NCBI GenBank assembly: GCA_021732215.1
Contig: JAKFVL010000019.1
Span: 1-64,000, forward strand
Source: Hyphomicrobiales bacterium
GTDB taxonomy: Bacteria > Pseudomonadota > Alphaproteobacteria > Rhizobiales > Xanthobacteraceae
Direction of reading: 5' to 3'
Length of the DNA stretch: 64,000 nt
Positions within the stretch are counted from its first letter, which is position 1; every line of letters begins with the position of its first letter. Below, in pieces: positions 52,313 through 61,232 of the stretch. The notes under the pieces are model-generated. The model did not search any database and had not been told where the DNA came from. It saw only the letters and a program-made list of their open reading frames with translations. The translations under genes and the position numbers were made by a program.

Positions 52313-53284
52313 ATGACAGATATCAAGCCAACGAACAAAAGTTTCGCATCGAGCGGCGATCTCGCGGAGAAGAAAGTCACGTTCTCCGAGATCGGCCCCG
52401 ACCTCTATGCGTTCACCGCCGAAGGCGATCCGAACTCGGCGGTGATTGTCGGCGACGATGGCTGTCTCGTGTTCGATGCGCAGGCGACTCCCGCGATGGC
52501 GAAGAGCGTGATCGAGCGTGTCCGCACCGTCACCGACAAGCCGATCAAATATGTCGTGTTGTCGCATTATCACGCGGTGCGCGTACTCGGCGCATCCGCC
52601 TACAAGGCGCAGGGCATTGTCGCGTCGCAGGAAACCTATCGGCTGATCCAGGAGCGCGGCCAACAGGATTGGGATTCGGAATACGGGCGGTTTCCCAGGC
52701 TGTTTCGCGATGCGGAGAGTATTCCCGGTCTCACATGGCCGACGCTGACGTTCGAGACCGAGATGTCGGTGTTTCTCGGCAAGCGCGAGATCAAGCTGAT
52801 GCATGTCGGCGCAGGGCACACGTCCGGCGATATCGTGGCCTGGGTGCCGGATGCGCAGGTGATGTTCTCCGGCGATCTGATCGAATATCACTCGGCGTGC
52901 TACTGCGGCGATGCGCATTTGCGCGAATGGCCGATGACGCTGAACGAGATTCGCGCGTTCGATCCGAAAGCGATTGCGCCGGGGCGCGGCGATGCACTCA
53001 AGGGCCAGTGGATGGTGCGCGATGCGATCGCGATGACGCGCGACTTCGTCACCTCGCTTTACGGCGCTGCTGAGCAATCCGTCGCCAAGGGGCATAGTTT
53101 GAAGGATACGGTCGGCGCGACGCGCGCTGTGATGGACCCGAAGTTTTCGACATTCGCTATTTACGAGCACTGCCTGCCGTTCAATGTCTCGCGCGCCTTC
53201 GACGAGGCGTCCGGCATCGTCGATCCTGTGATCTGGACCGCCGAACGTGACCGCGAGATGTGGGCCGCCATTCAGGGAGGTTGA
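52313..53284 (+). CDS. Metallo-beta-lactamase fold protein with incomplete metal site
   Basis: A 323-residue cytosolic protein of the MBL fold. The first-site histidines are kept (His85 and His87 in SHYHAVRV, His169 in GAGHTSGD), and Asp188 (FSGDLIEY) is kept, but the usual H-x-H-x-D-H reads H-Y-H-A-V-R, so the Asp and last His are lost, and the terminal GHG is GRG (Arg225). At most one metal would bind normally. Related proteins in aromatic-degradation operons act as thioesterases or hydrolases. It is translated together with hmgA, one base apart. Start is the ATG at 52313. Substrate unknown. Confidence 0.88.
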   Translation: MTDIKPTNKSFASSGDLAEKKVTFSEIGPDLYAFTAEGDPNSAVIVGDDGCLVFDAQATPAMAKSVIERVRTVTDKPIKYVVLSHYHAVRVLGASAYKAQGIVASQETYRLIQERGQQDWDSEYGRFPRLFRDAESIPGLTWPTLTFETEMSVFLGKREIKLMHVGAGHTSGDIVAWVPDAQVMFSGDLIEYHSACYCGDAHLREWPMTLNEIRAFDPKAIAPGRGDALKGQWMVRDAIAMTRDFVTSLYGAAEQSVAKGHSLKDTVGATRAVMDPKFSTFAIYEHCLPFNVSRAFDEASGIVDPVIWTAERDREMWAAIQGG

Positions 53285-53285
53285 T

Positions 53286-54632
53286 ATGAACTACAACACA
53301 GCGCCGGGCGTCATCACGGGCAACCATGTCGGCATCACGCCAGGCTACATGTCGGGTTTCGGCAACAGCTTCGAGACGGAAGCCTTGCCCGGCGCGCTGC
53401 CGATCGGCCGCAACTCGCCGCAACGCTGCGCCTATGGGCTTTACGCCGAGCAGTTGTCGGGCTCGCCATTCACCGCGCCGCGCGGCGCCAACGAACGCTC
53501 GTGGCTCTATCGCATCCGCCCGTCGGTGCTGCATTCGGGCCGTTTCCAGAAAATGGACAAGAAGCTCTGGCGCACCGCGCCGTGCCTTGAGGCGGATGTG
53601 CCGATCGGCCAGATGCGCTGGGACCCCGCGCCGATGCCGAAGGAGAACCTGACGTTCCTGCAAGGCGTCCAGACCATGACGACGGCGGGCGATGCCGGCA
53701 CCCAATCCGGCATGGCAGCTCATCTGTATCTGATCACCGCATCGATGGTCGATCAGCACTTCTACAATGCGGACGGCGAGATGCTGTTCGTGCCGCAGCA
53801 GGGTAATCTGCGTTTCGTCACCGAGTTCGGCGTCATCGATATCGGCCCGCAGGAGATCGCGGTGATTCCGCGCGGCGTGAAATTCCGCATCGAGCTGCCG
53901 GCTGGTCCGGCGCGCGGCTATCTGTGCGAGAATTACGGCGGTGCGCTGACGCTGCCGGAACGCGGACCGATCGGTGCGAATTGTCTCGCCAATGCGCGCG
54001 ACTTCCTCACACCGGTGGCGGCCTTTGAAGACAAGGACACGCCGACCGAGCTCTACGTGAAGTGGGGCGGCGAGCTTTATGTGACGAAGCTCAACCATTC
54101 GCCGATCGATGTGGTCGGATGGCACGGCAATTACGCGCCTTACAAATATGACCTGCGGACGTTCTCGCCGGTCGGCGCGATCTCGTTCGATCATCCCGAT
54201 CCGTCGATCTACACGGTGCTGACCTCTCCGTCGGAAACCGCCGGCACCGCCAACATCGATTTCGTGATTTTCCCGGAGCGCTGGTCGGTGGCGGACAATA
54301 CGTTCCGCCCGCCCTGGTACCATATGAACATCATGTCGGAGTTCATGGGCCTGATCTGCGGCGTTTACGACGCGCGGCCGGAAGGCTTCACGCCCGGCGG
54401 CATCAGCCTGCATAACTGCATGCTGCCGCACGGACCGGACCGGCAGGCGTTCGAGCATGCGAGCAACGTCGAGTTGAAGCCGGTGAAGATGACCGGCTCG
54501 ATCGCCTTCATGTTCGAAACCCGGTTTCCGCAGCGGGTTACCGCGCATGCGGCGAACAGTTCGACGCTTCAAGCCAACTACGCCGACTGCTGGAGTGGGC
54601 TTGAGAAGAAGTTCGATCCGAAACGGCCGTAG
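53286..54632 (+). CDS. hmgA: Homogentisate 1,2-dioxygenase HmgA
   Basis: A 448-residue non-haem iron enzyme that opens the ring of homogentisate to maleylacetoacetate in tyrosine and phenylalanine breakdown. The N-terminus reads [20 protein letters not shown], followed by [18 protein letters not shown] and [19 protein letters not shown]. The iron ligands lie in [20 protein letters not shown] (His and Glu) and [13 protein letters not shown] (His). The ATG at 53286 follows a GGAGG (53276-53280). It ends the aromatic operon. The next steps (fumarylacetoacetase, isomerase) are not in the window. Confidence 0.97.
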   Translation: MNYNTAPGVITGNHVGITPGYMSGFGNSFETEALPGALPIGRNSPQRCAYGLYAEQLSGSPFTAPRGANERSWLYRIRPSVLHSGRFQKMDKKLWRTAPCLEADVPIGQMRWDPAPMPKENLTFLQGVQTMTTAGDAGTQSGMAAHLYLITASMVDQHFYNADGEMLFVPQQGNLRFVTEFGVIDIGPQEIAVIPRGVKFRIELPAGPARGYLCENYGGALTLPERGPIGANCLANARDFLTPVAAFEDKDTPTELYVKWGGELYVTKLNHSPIDVVGWHGNYAPYKYDLRTFSPVGAISFDHPDPSIYTVLTSPSETAGTANIDFVIFPERWSVADNTFRPPWYHMNIMSEFMGLICGVYDARPEGFTPGGISLHNCMLPHGPDRQAFEHASNVELKPVKMTGSIAFMFETRFPQRVTAHAANSSTLQANYADCWSGLEKKFDPKRP

Positions 54633-54750
54633 GCGAGCTGCGGTTTCGAGACTCACAGCCAGCGTTGCGCGTTAACCACGGAACCGCGTGAATGACAGCC
54701 TGTGGAAAACTTTAGCCGACCCAACCATTTGGCACAGTTCGGCTTTTCGC

Positions 54751-54768
54751 CTGTCATCTGACTGTCAT
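54751..54768 (+). promoter_or_regulatory. Pho box (PhoB binding site) upstream of pstS
   Basis: CTGTCAT-CTGA-CTGTCAT is two exact 7-base half-sites with an 11-base period, the standard PhoB box, 99 bases before the pstS start. CATAAAAC (54776 onward) may form part of the -10 region. PhoB is encoded at the end of the same operon. Confidence 0.93.
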
Positions 54769-54866
54769 CCAGCCATCATAAAACTGCAAGCGCCCGCTTT
54801 TAACGAGTTGGGCGCGAGGCCGATCCAACCAGGGTCGGCTTGTCCGCTTACGGATGGAGAGACACC

Positions 54867-55880
54867 GTGAATTTCATCAAATCGCTCGTCGTCGCCGGCG
54901 CGGTCGCCGTCGCATCGACTTCCGCAATCGCAGCCGACATCACCGGCGCGGGCGCTACTTTCCCGTTTCCGCTCTATTCGAAGTGGGCCGATGCCTACAA
55001 GAAAGAGACCGGTAACGGTCTGAACTATCAATCGATCGGCTCCGGCGCCGGCATCAAGCAGATCCAGGCCAAGACCGTGACGTTCGGCGCCAGCGACTCG
55101 CCGCTGAAGGCCGAGCAGCTCGAGAAAGATGGTCTCGTGCAGTGGCCGCAGGCCATCGGCGCGCTGGTGGCAGTCGTGAACCTCGAAGGAATCAAGCCGG
55201 GAGAACTGGTCGTCACTGGTGAACTCCTCGGCGAGATCTATCTCGGCAAGGTCAAGACATGGAATGATCCGGCAATCGTCAAGCTCAATCCGAAGCTGAC
55301 GCTGCCGTCGAGCGCGATCACCGTTGTGCGCCGTTCGGACGGTTCGGGAACGACGTTCCTCTGGACCGACTACCTCTCGAAGGTGAATGCCGAGTGGAAA
55401 ACCAAGGTGGGTTCGGGCACGGCCGTCGAATGGCCGGTTGGCGTCGGCGCCAAGGGCAATGAAGGCGTTGCCGGCAACGTCAGCCAGACCAAGAATTCGA
55501 TCGGCTATGTCGAGTATGCCTACGCCAAGCAAAACAAGCTGACCCACGCTGCGATCGTCAACAAGGCTGGCAAGACAGTGCAGCCGACGATTGAGAATTT
55601 CCAGGCTGCCGCTGCGAATGCAGATTGGGCGAAGTCACCGGGCTACTACGTGATCCTGACCGATCAGCCCGGCGAAAGCTCCTGGCCGATCACCGGTGCG
55701 ACTTTCATCCTTATGCACAAGAACCCCACCGACAAGGCCGCTGCTGCTGAAGCAATCAAGTTCTTCAAGTGGGCGTTCGAGAAGGGCGACAAGATGGCTC
55801 AGGAACTCGATTACATTCCGATGCCGGATCCGGTCGTCAAGCTGATCGAGAAGACCTGGACCGCGGACATCAAGAGCTGA
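54867..55880 (+). CDS. pstS: Phosphate ABC transporter periplasmic binding protein PstS
   Basis: A 337-residue high-affinity phosphate-binding protein. Signal peptide: residues 1-22, ending SAIAA. The mature N-terminus ADITGAGATFPFPLYSKWAD is the PstS hallmark; the phosphate-binding residues lie in GSGAGIKQI, FGASDSPL and VRRSDGSGTTFLWTDYL. Start is a GTG at 54867, preceded by GGAGAGAC; the upstream frame has no signal peptide. A strong hairpin after the stop codon separates it from pstC and probably lowers downstream expression, as in other pst operons. Transcription is driven by the Pho box. Confidence 0.97.
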   Translation: MNFIKSLVVAGAVAVASTSAIAADITGAGATFPFPLYSKWADAYKKETGNGLNYQSIGSGAGIKQIQAKTVTFGASDSPLKAEQLEKDGLVQWPQAIGALVAVVNLEGIKPGELVVTGELLGEIYLGKVKTWNDPAIVKLNPKLTLPSSAITVVRRSDGSGTTFLWTDYLSKVNAEWKTKVGSGTAVEWPVGVGAKGNEGVAGNVSQTKNSIGYVEYAYAKQNKLTHAAIVNKAGKTVQPTIENFQAAAANADWAKSPGYYVILTDQPGESSWPITGATFILMHKNPTDKAAAAEAIKFFKWAFEKGDKMAQELDYIPMPDPVVKLIEKTWTADIKS

Positions 55881-55892
55881 TTGCCAATACTG

Positions 55893-55926
55893 ACGGAGGA
55901 GAGGTTCGCCTCTCCTCCGTTTCGTT
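55893..55926 (+). terminator. Hairpin between pstS and pstC (partial terminator/processing site)
   Basis: A perfect 12-base stem ACGGAGGAGAGG / CCTCTCCTCCGT with a TTCG tetraloop is followed by TTCGTT. The pst operon continues beyond it, so it likely attenuates transcription or protects the pstS mRNA end, giving PstS in excess. Confidence 0.88.
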
Positions 55927-56034
55927 GAGAGGCGTTGTGCAAGGCAACGCGACACAAAGAGCGCAAGGCAAGCGCCGGCAAGATCAACGCCGGATTGCAT
56001 CGTGGGCAAGTTCAGGTAGCCATAGGGGATTGGC

Positions 56035-57033
56035 GTGGCAGATATGGCGGTTCAGGGCGACGCGATGGAAGCTGCCGGACCTTACGATCGTGCGAAGGCC
56101 CTGAGCGCGTTCAAGTTCGGCGACAAGGCATTCTACTGGATCACCCGATCGTCCGCGCTCGCTGTGCTGCTGATCCTGGGCGGCATCATCATGTCGCTGG
56201 TTGTGGGCGCCTGGCCTGCAATGAAGGAGTTTGGCTTCTCGTTCCTGTGGACGCAGCGCTGGGCGCCGGCCAACGATCCGCCGGTTCTGGGCGCGCTCGG
56301 GCCGATCTACGGCACCATGGTCACCTCGATCATCGCCATGGCAATCGCCATTCCGGTCGGAATCGGCATCGCGATCTTCCTCACCGAGCTTTGTCCGCAA
56401 TGGCTGCGCCGTCCGATCGGCATCGCGGTTGAATTGCTCGCTGGCATTCCGTCGATCATCTACGGCATGTGGGGCTTCTTCGTGCTCGGGCCGTTTCTGG
56501 CCAACACCTTCCAGCCGTTCATGATCGGAATCTTCGAGGGCGTGCCTGTTCTCGGTGCGATTTTCGCCGGGCCGCCGTCCTATCTCAGTCTGTTCAACGC
56601 GGCCTTGATCCTGGCGATCATGGTGTTGCCGTTCATCACTGCGATTTCGGTCGACGTGTTCAAGACCGTCCCGCCGGTGCTGAAAGAAGCCGCCTACGGC
56701 GTCGGCTGCACCACGTGGGAAGTCGTCCGCAACGTCGTCATTCCCTACACCCGCGTCGGCGTCATCGGCGGCGTGATGCTGGCGCTCGGCCGAGCGCTCG
56801 GCGAAACCATGGCGGTCACCTTCATCATCGGTAACTCGTTCCGGATTTCATCTTCGATCTTCGCGCCGGGCACGACGATCTCCGCGGCGATCGCCAGCGA
56901 GTTCGCCGAAAGCGACGGCTTGCATCAGTCCGGATTGATTTTGCTCGGCCTGCTGCTGTTCGTGCTGACGTTCATGGTGCTGACAGTCGCACGGCTGATG
57001 CTGATGCGGCTTGAACAGAAGGCGGGGAAGTAA
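56035..57033 (+). CDS. pstC: Phosphate ABC transporter permease PstC
   Basis: A 332-residue inner-membrane permease with about six helices. The first helix (ALAVLLILGGIIMSLVVGA) is at about 38-58; the ABC permease domain includes YGTMVTSIIAMAIAIPVGIG, ELLAGIPSIIYGMWGFFVLG and the EAA loop ALKEAAYGVGCTTWEVVRNVVIP-like segment VLKEAAYGVGCTTWEVVRN. GTG at 56035 with AGGGGA upstream is preferred; an ATG at 56044 is possible. Works with PstA to form the channel for phosphate entry. Confidence 0.95.
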   Translation: MADMAVQGDAMEAAGPYDRAKALSAFKFGDKAFYWITRSSALAVLLILGGIIMSLVVGAWPAMKEFGFSFLWTQRWAPANDPPVLGALGPIYGTMVTSIIAMAIAIPVGIGIAIFLTELCPQWLRRPIGIAVELLAGIPSIIYGMWGFFVLGPFLANTFQPFMIGIFEGVPVLGAIFAGPPSYLSLFNAALILAIMVLPFITAISVDVFKTVPPVLKEAAYGVGCTTWEVVRNVVIPYTRVGVIGGVMLALGRALGETMAVTFIIGNSFRISSSIFAPGTTISAAIASEFAESDGLHQSGLILLGLLLFVLTFMVLTVARLMLMRLEQKAGK

Positions 57034-57036
57034 GTC

Positions 57037-57882
57037 ATGAACCCGATTTATGCATCACGCCGGCGGAACGACATCATCGTCCGGTTCCTGTGTCTGGGCG
57101 CCGCGATCTTCGGCGTGACCTGGCTGGCCTTGATCCTGTTCACGCTGTTCTACAACGGTCTCGCCGGACTGAGCGCCCAGGTTTTCACCCAGAATACGCC
57201 GCCGCCCGGATCGACTGAAGGCGGTCTGCTCAACGCCATCGTCGGGTCGATCATGATGACCGTGATCGGCGTCGGCGTCGGCGCTCCGATCGGACTGTTC
57301 GCCGGCACATATCTCGCCGAGTATGGCCGGCACGATCGGCTGACATCGGTGATCCGTTTCATCAACGACATCCTGCTCAGCGCACCGTCGATCATCATCG
57401 GTCTGTTTGTCTATGGCGCCGTCGTCGTGCCGATGGGCGGGTTCTCGGCGTTGGCTGGCGCGCTGGCGCTGGCCGTGATCGTCATTCCGGTCGTGGTACG
57501 CACCACCGAGGACATGCTGCTGCTGGTGCCCAATCCGCTCCGGGAGGCTGCTTCCGCACTCGGTCTGCCGCGTTCGCTGGTGATCAAGAGGATTGCCTAT
57601 CGCGCCGCGCGGGCGGGTCTCATCACCGGCGTCCTGCTCGCGACCGCGCGCGTTGCCGGAGAAACTGCCCCGTTGCTGTTCACCGCGCTGAGCAACCAGT
57701 TCTTCAGTCTCGACCTGACCAGGACCATGGCCAATCTGCCCGTGACCATCAACAACTTCGTGCAGAGCCCCTACGAGTACTGGAAACAGCTCGCTTGGAC
57801 CGGCGCTCTGCTGATTACGCTGACCGTGCTCACGCTCAATATCGGTGCGCGGCTTCTCGGTGCTGAGAGGACAAAATCATGA
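57037..57882 (+). CDS. pstA: Phosphate ABC transporter permease PstA
   Basis: A 281-residue inner-membrane permease with six helices. Typical elements: [54 protein letters not shown], and the EAA loop [20 protein letters not shown], which contacts PstB. It starts three bases after pstC and overlaps the pstB start by four (ATGA), so pstC, pstA and pstB are translationally coupled. Confidence 0.96.
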   Translation: MNPIYASRRRNDIIVRFLCLGAAIFGVTWLALILFTLFYNGLAGLSAQVFTQNTPPPGSTEGGLLNAIVGSIMMTVIGVGVGAPIGLFAGTYLAEYGRHDRLTSVIRFINDILLSAPSIIIGLFVYGAVVVPMGGFSALAGALALAVIVIPVVVRTTEDMLLLVPNPLREAASALGLPRSLVIKRIAYRAARAGLITGVLLATARVAGETAPLLFTALSNQFFSLDLTRTMANLPVTINNFVQSPYEYWKQLAWTGALLITLTVLTLNIGARLLGAERTKS

Positions 57883-58703
57883 GTGAGTTGCATATGTCTG
57901 TTGATGCTGCCCGCGGAAAAATGCCGCCGCCGATGCCGCACAGCGAAGCTCCGCCGAAGATCACTGTACGCGGGCTGAATTTCTACTACGGTCAGAACCA
58001 CGCGCTGAAGAACGTCAATCTGGTGCTGGCCGCCAATCGCGTGACCGCGTTCATCGGCCCGTCCGGCTGCGGCAAGTCCACACTGCTGCGCGTCTTCAAC
58101 CGGATGTATGACCTGTATCCGGGCCAGCGCGCGGAAGGCCAGCTTCTGCTGGACAAGACCAACATTCTCGATCCGAAGCTCGATCTCAACCTGCTTCGCG
58201 CCCGGATCGGCATGGTGTTCCAGAAGCCGACGCCGTTTCCGATGACGATCTACGAGAATATCGCTTTCGGCATCCGCCTTTACGAGAAAATCTCGAAGTC
58301 CGAGATGGACGGTCGCGTCGAGGCGGCGCTGCGCGGCGGCGCGCTCTGGAACGAGGTCAAGGACAAGCTCAATGCCAGCGGTCTCAGCCTCTCCGGCGGC
58401 CAGCAGCAGCGGCTTTGCATCGCCCGCACCGTCGCCGTGCGGCCGGAAGTCATTCTGTTCGACGAGCCGTGCTCAGCGCTGGATCCGATTTCGACCGCGA
58501 AAATCGAGGAACTGATCCACGAACTGAAGGAGCAGTACACGATCGCGATCGTCACTCACAACATGCAGCAGGCGGCCCGCGTCTCCGACTCGACCGCCTT
58601 CATGTACCTCGGCGAACTGATCGAGTTCGACGAAACCGACAAGATATTCACGTCGCCGACCGACCGCCGCACTCAGGATTACATTACGGGCCGTTTCGGC
58701 TGA
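57879..58703 (+). CDS. pstB: Phosphate ABC transporter ATPase PstB
   Basis: A 274-residue ABC ATPase. Walker A is [19 protein letters not shown], the Q-loop is [17 protein letters not shown], the signature is [17 protein letters not shown], Walker B is [17 protein letters not shown], and the H-loop follows in [14 protein letters not shown]. The N-terminus carries about 25 extra residues before the strand [11 protein letters not shown]. It energises phosphate uptake and, through PhoU, takes part in signalling to PhoR. Confidence 0.97.
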   Translation: MSELHMSVDAARGKMPPPMPHSEAPPKITVRGLNFYYGQNHALKNVNLVLAANRVTAFIGPSGCGKSTLLRVFNRMYDLYPGQRAEGQLLLDKTNILDPKLDLNLLRARIGMVFQKPTPFPMTIYENIAFGIRLYEKISKSEMDGRVEAALRGGALWNEVKDKLNASGLSLSGGQQQRLCIARTVAVRPEVILFDEPCSALDPISTAKIEELIHELKEQYTIAIVTHNMQQAARVSDSTAFMYLGELIEFDETDKIFTSPTDRRTQDYITGRFG

Positions 58704-58727
58704 TGCCGCTCGCCCGGGGAGAATGAA

Positions 58728-59444
58728 ATGGCTTTCGAACACACCACCAAAGCCTTCGACGTCGATCTGCAGGAACTGACCCGGCTTGTCGCCGAGATGG
58801 GCGGGCTTGCGGAGCGCCAGATTGTCGATTCGGTCGATTCCCTGATCCGCAGGGATGTCGCGCTCGGGACCCGCGTTGTCGCGGCCGATCTCGAGATCGA
58901 CAGACTGCAGCACAGGATCGAGGAACTCGCTGTCCTGACGATCGCCCGCCGGCAGCCGATGGCGGTCGATCTGCGCGAGATCGTCGGCGCATTGCGCGTT
59001 GCCACCGATCTGGAGCGGATCGGCGATCTTGCCAAGAACATCGGCAAGCGCATTTCCGCGATCGACAGCGATTTTCACCCGCTCAAGCTGATCCGCGGTC
59101 TGGAACACATGACCGACCTCGTGCAGTCGCAGGTCAAGGCTGTGCTCGACGCCTATGCGGCGCACGACGTTCCCGCCGCGATGACGGTCTGGAAGGGCGA
59201 CGAGGAGGTCGATGCGATCTGCACTTCTTTGTTTCGTGAACTGCTGACCTATATGATGGAAGACCCGCGCAACATCGGGTTCTGTATTCACCTGATGTTC
59301 TGTGCCAAGAACATCGAACGGATCGGCGATCATGCAACGAATATCGCCGAGACTGTGCTTTATATGGTCGAGGGCCAGCAGATGCTCGACCAGCGTCCGA
59401 AGGGCGACATGACCAATTTCGCCACGGCGTTGCCGAGAAACTGA
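58728..59444 (+). CDS. phoU: Phosphate signalling protein PhoU
   Basis: A 238-residue two-repeat helical-bundle protein. It begins FEHTTKAFDVDLQELTRLVAEMGGLAE (residues 3-29) and each repeat carries the E/D-x-x-x-D metal-binding pattern: DLERIGDLAKNIGKR in the first and NIERIGDHATNIAE in the second. It inhibits the PhoR/PhoB system when phosphate is plentiful and controls the Pst transporter. GGAGAATGAA precedes the ATG. It sits between pstB and phoB as usual in Rhizobiales. Confidence 0.97.
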   Translation: MAFEHTTKAFDVDLQELTRLVAEMGGLAERQIVDSVDSLIRRDVALGTRVVAADLEIDRLQHRIEELAVLTIARRQPMAVDLREIVGALRVATDLERIGDLAKNIGKRISAIDSDFHPLKLIRGLEHMTDLVQSQVKAVLDAYAAHDVPAAMTVWKGDEEVDAICTSLFRELLTYMMEDPRNIGFCIHLMFCAKNIERIGDHATNIAETVLYMVEGQQMLDQRPKGDMTNFATALPRN

Positions 59445-59457
59445 GATAGGTGGATAC

Positions 59458-60159
59458 ATGACCGCGCGCATAATGGTCGTTGAGGACGAAGAGGCTTTGA
59501 CGACGCTGTTGCGTTACAATCTCGACACCGAAGGCTATGAGGTCGAGACGGTGTCCCGGGGCGATGATGCGGATACGCGGCTCAAGGAGCGCATTCCCGA
59601 TCTCATCGTGCTCGACTGGATGCTGCCTGGCCTGTCCGGCATCGAACTGTGCCGCCGCCTGCGCTCCCGGCCAGAGACCAAGCAGCTTCCGATCATCATG
59701 CTGACCGCGCGCGGCGAGGAAAGCGAGCGCGTGCGGGGCCTCGCCACCGGCGCCGACGATTACATCGTCAAGCCGTTCTCTGTCCCCGAGTTGCTCGCGC
59801 GCGTGCGAGGTCTGTTGCGCCGGGCCAGCCCGGAGCGGCTCGCGACTGTGCTGTCCTATGGCGATATCGAACTCGATCGCGACAAGCGGCGCGTGGCCCG
59901 GGCCGGCCGGCCGATCGATCTGGGGCCCACCGAATATCGCCTGCTCGAATTTTTCCTCGAACATCCCGGCCGGGTCTTCAGCCGTGAGCAATTGCTCGAC
60001 GGCGTGTGGGGGCGCGACATCTATATCGACGAGCGGACCGTCGACGTTCATATCGGCCGGCTGCGCAAGCTGCTCAACGATACCGACGAGCCTGATCCGA
60101 TTCGTACCGTTCGCGGAGCAGGCTATGCGCTCGACGATCGCTTCGAGAAGGCCGAATAG
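59458..60159 (+). CDS. phoB: Phosphate regulon response regulator PhoB
   Basis: A 233-residue response regulator of the OmpR/PhoB group. Receiver domain residues 1-120: acidic pair ED at 9-10, phospho-acceptor Asp53 in LIVLDWMLPGLSG, Thr in IIMLTARGEE, Lys in DDYIVKPFSVPEL. Winged-helix domain 130-230: DLGPTEYRLLEFFLEHPGRVFSRE-type segment ending in ERTVDVHIGRLRKLL. It binds Pho boxes, including the one before pstS at 54751, giving autoregulation of the operon. A phoR kinase gene is not in the window, although in many relatives it stands just upstream of pstS. Confidence 0.97.
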   Translation: MTARIMVVEDEEALTTLLRYNLDTEGYEVETVSRGDDADTRLKERIPDLIVLDWMLPGLSGIELCRRLRSRPETKQLPIIMLTARGEESERVRGLATGADDYIVKPFSVPELLARVRGLLRRASPERLATVLSYGDIELDRDKRRVARAGRPIDLGPTEYRLLEFFLEHPGRVFSREQLLDGVWGRDIYIDERTVDVHIGRLRKLLNDTDEPDPIRTVRGAGYALDDRFEKAE

Positions 60160-60306
60160 CGGCCGCAAACTATTGTAACTTGAGGTTTTTCTGAAATGTC
60201 GCGGTGAGCCGGGCGCAGGCGGAACTGGCTGCCGCGGCTGCCTTGTTCACTTGCCTTGGATTATTCTGACGGTCATAACCCGGATTGATGTATCGGGATA
60301 CGGCCC

Positions 60307-61095
60307 ATGGACCAGCTGACCGCCCCTCGCGCAACCGATCGGAACTCGGCGATCAACCGTTTGACAGAGTCTGTCGTGGCGGCTGTCGAGAACGCCCATA
60401 TCGACGCGGCGCCGTTCTATCATCTGCAACTCAGCAATATTTTTCCGCAGGATAGCTACGCCGCCATGCTGGCCGCGATGCCGGGCGCGGAGGACTATCG
60501 TCCGATGCGCGGCCGGAGCAAGACTGCGGGCCAGACGCGCGTGAAGATCGATCTGTTTCCGGAGTACATCCGTCACCTGCCGCCCGAAAAGCTCGTGGTG
60601 TGGTCCCAGGTCGGGGCAACGCTGTGTTCGAGGCCGGTGAAGGATGCTTTCCGCAAGATGCTTGCGCCGGCTCTTGAGCGCCGCTTCGGCAAAAATTTCA
60701 GATCGGTCGGCATGTTTCCGATACCGATCCTGACCCGCGATATTCCCGGCTACCTGATCGTGCCGCACACCGACACGCACTGGAAGGGCATCACGGTCCA
60801 GCTCTATCTGCCGAAGGATGAGTCGGCGACCGACATAGGCACCATCTTCCATGACAGATTGCCGGACGGCAGCATGCCGAAGACCAAGCGGATGCGGTTC
60901 GCGCCGAACTCGGGTTATGCGTTTGCCGTCGGCGACGACACCTGGCATTCGGCCGATCCGGTGCACAACGGCGTGAAGACGCGCGACAGCATCCTGCTGA
61001 CATACTTCGTCGATCAGGGGCCGATGCGGATGCTGCGCAACCGCGCCAAGCGCGTCGGTAACTTCATCAAGAACGAAACGCGGAACTTGATCTGA
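60307..61095 (+). CDS. 2-oxoglutarate/Fe(II) oxygenase-like protein
   Basis: A 262-residue soluble protein with the double-stranded beta-helix signature: HTD motif in IVPHTDTHWKG (His154, Asp156), the distal metal His in AVGDDTWHSAD (His214), and a 2-oxoglutarate-binding Arg in KTRDSILLTYF (Arg226). These fit Fe(II)/2OG dioxygenases. The substrate is unknown. The gene lies 147 bases after phoB in the same direction and could be in the Pho regulon, but I see no Pho box. The first 60 residues are helical. Start at ATG 60307; no other start improves the fold. Confidence 0.78.
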   Translation: MDQLTAPRATDRNSAINRLTESVVAAVENAHIDAAPFYHLQLSNIFPQDSYAAMLAAMPGAEDYRPMRGRSKTAGQTRVKIDLFPEYIRHLPPEKLVVWSQVGATLCSRPVKDAFRKMLAPALERRFGKNFRSVGMFPIPILTRDIPGYLIVPHTDTHWKGITVQLYLPKDESATDIGTIFHDRLPDGSMPKTKRMRFAPNSGYAFAVGDDTWHSADPVHNGVKTRDSILLTYFVDQGPMRMLRNRAKRVGNFIKNETRNLI

Positions 61096-61102
61096 GTTTT
61101 CT

Positions 61103-61209
61103 CGTCATTGCGAGGAGCACCCCGGATCGGCGCGCGCACTGTCCGGGCACAGGCTCCGCGACGAAGCAATCCAGTTTGCCGATGAATGGATTGCTTCGCT
61201 CGCAATGAC
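61103..61209. repeat. Dispersed palindromic repeat (CGTCATTGCGAG family, long copy)
   Basis: CGTCATTGCGAGGAGCACCC ... ACGAAGCAATCCAG on the left pairs with GAATGGATTGCTTCGCTCGCAATGACA on the right, between convergent genes. Confidence 0.87.
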
Positions 61210-61232
61210 AACCAGGTCGACTTTCGACTGCC

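Noticed and set aside
50492-53170. 892-residue minus-strand frame opposite the aromatic operon
   Set aside because: Antisense to three coding genes with clear motifs; no domain recognised in it.
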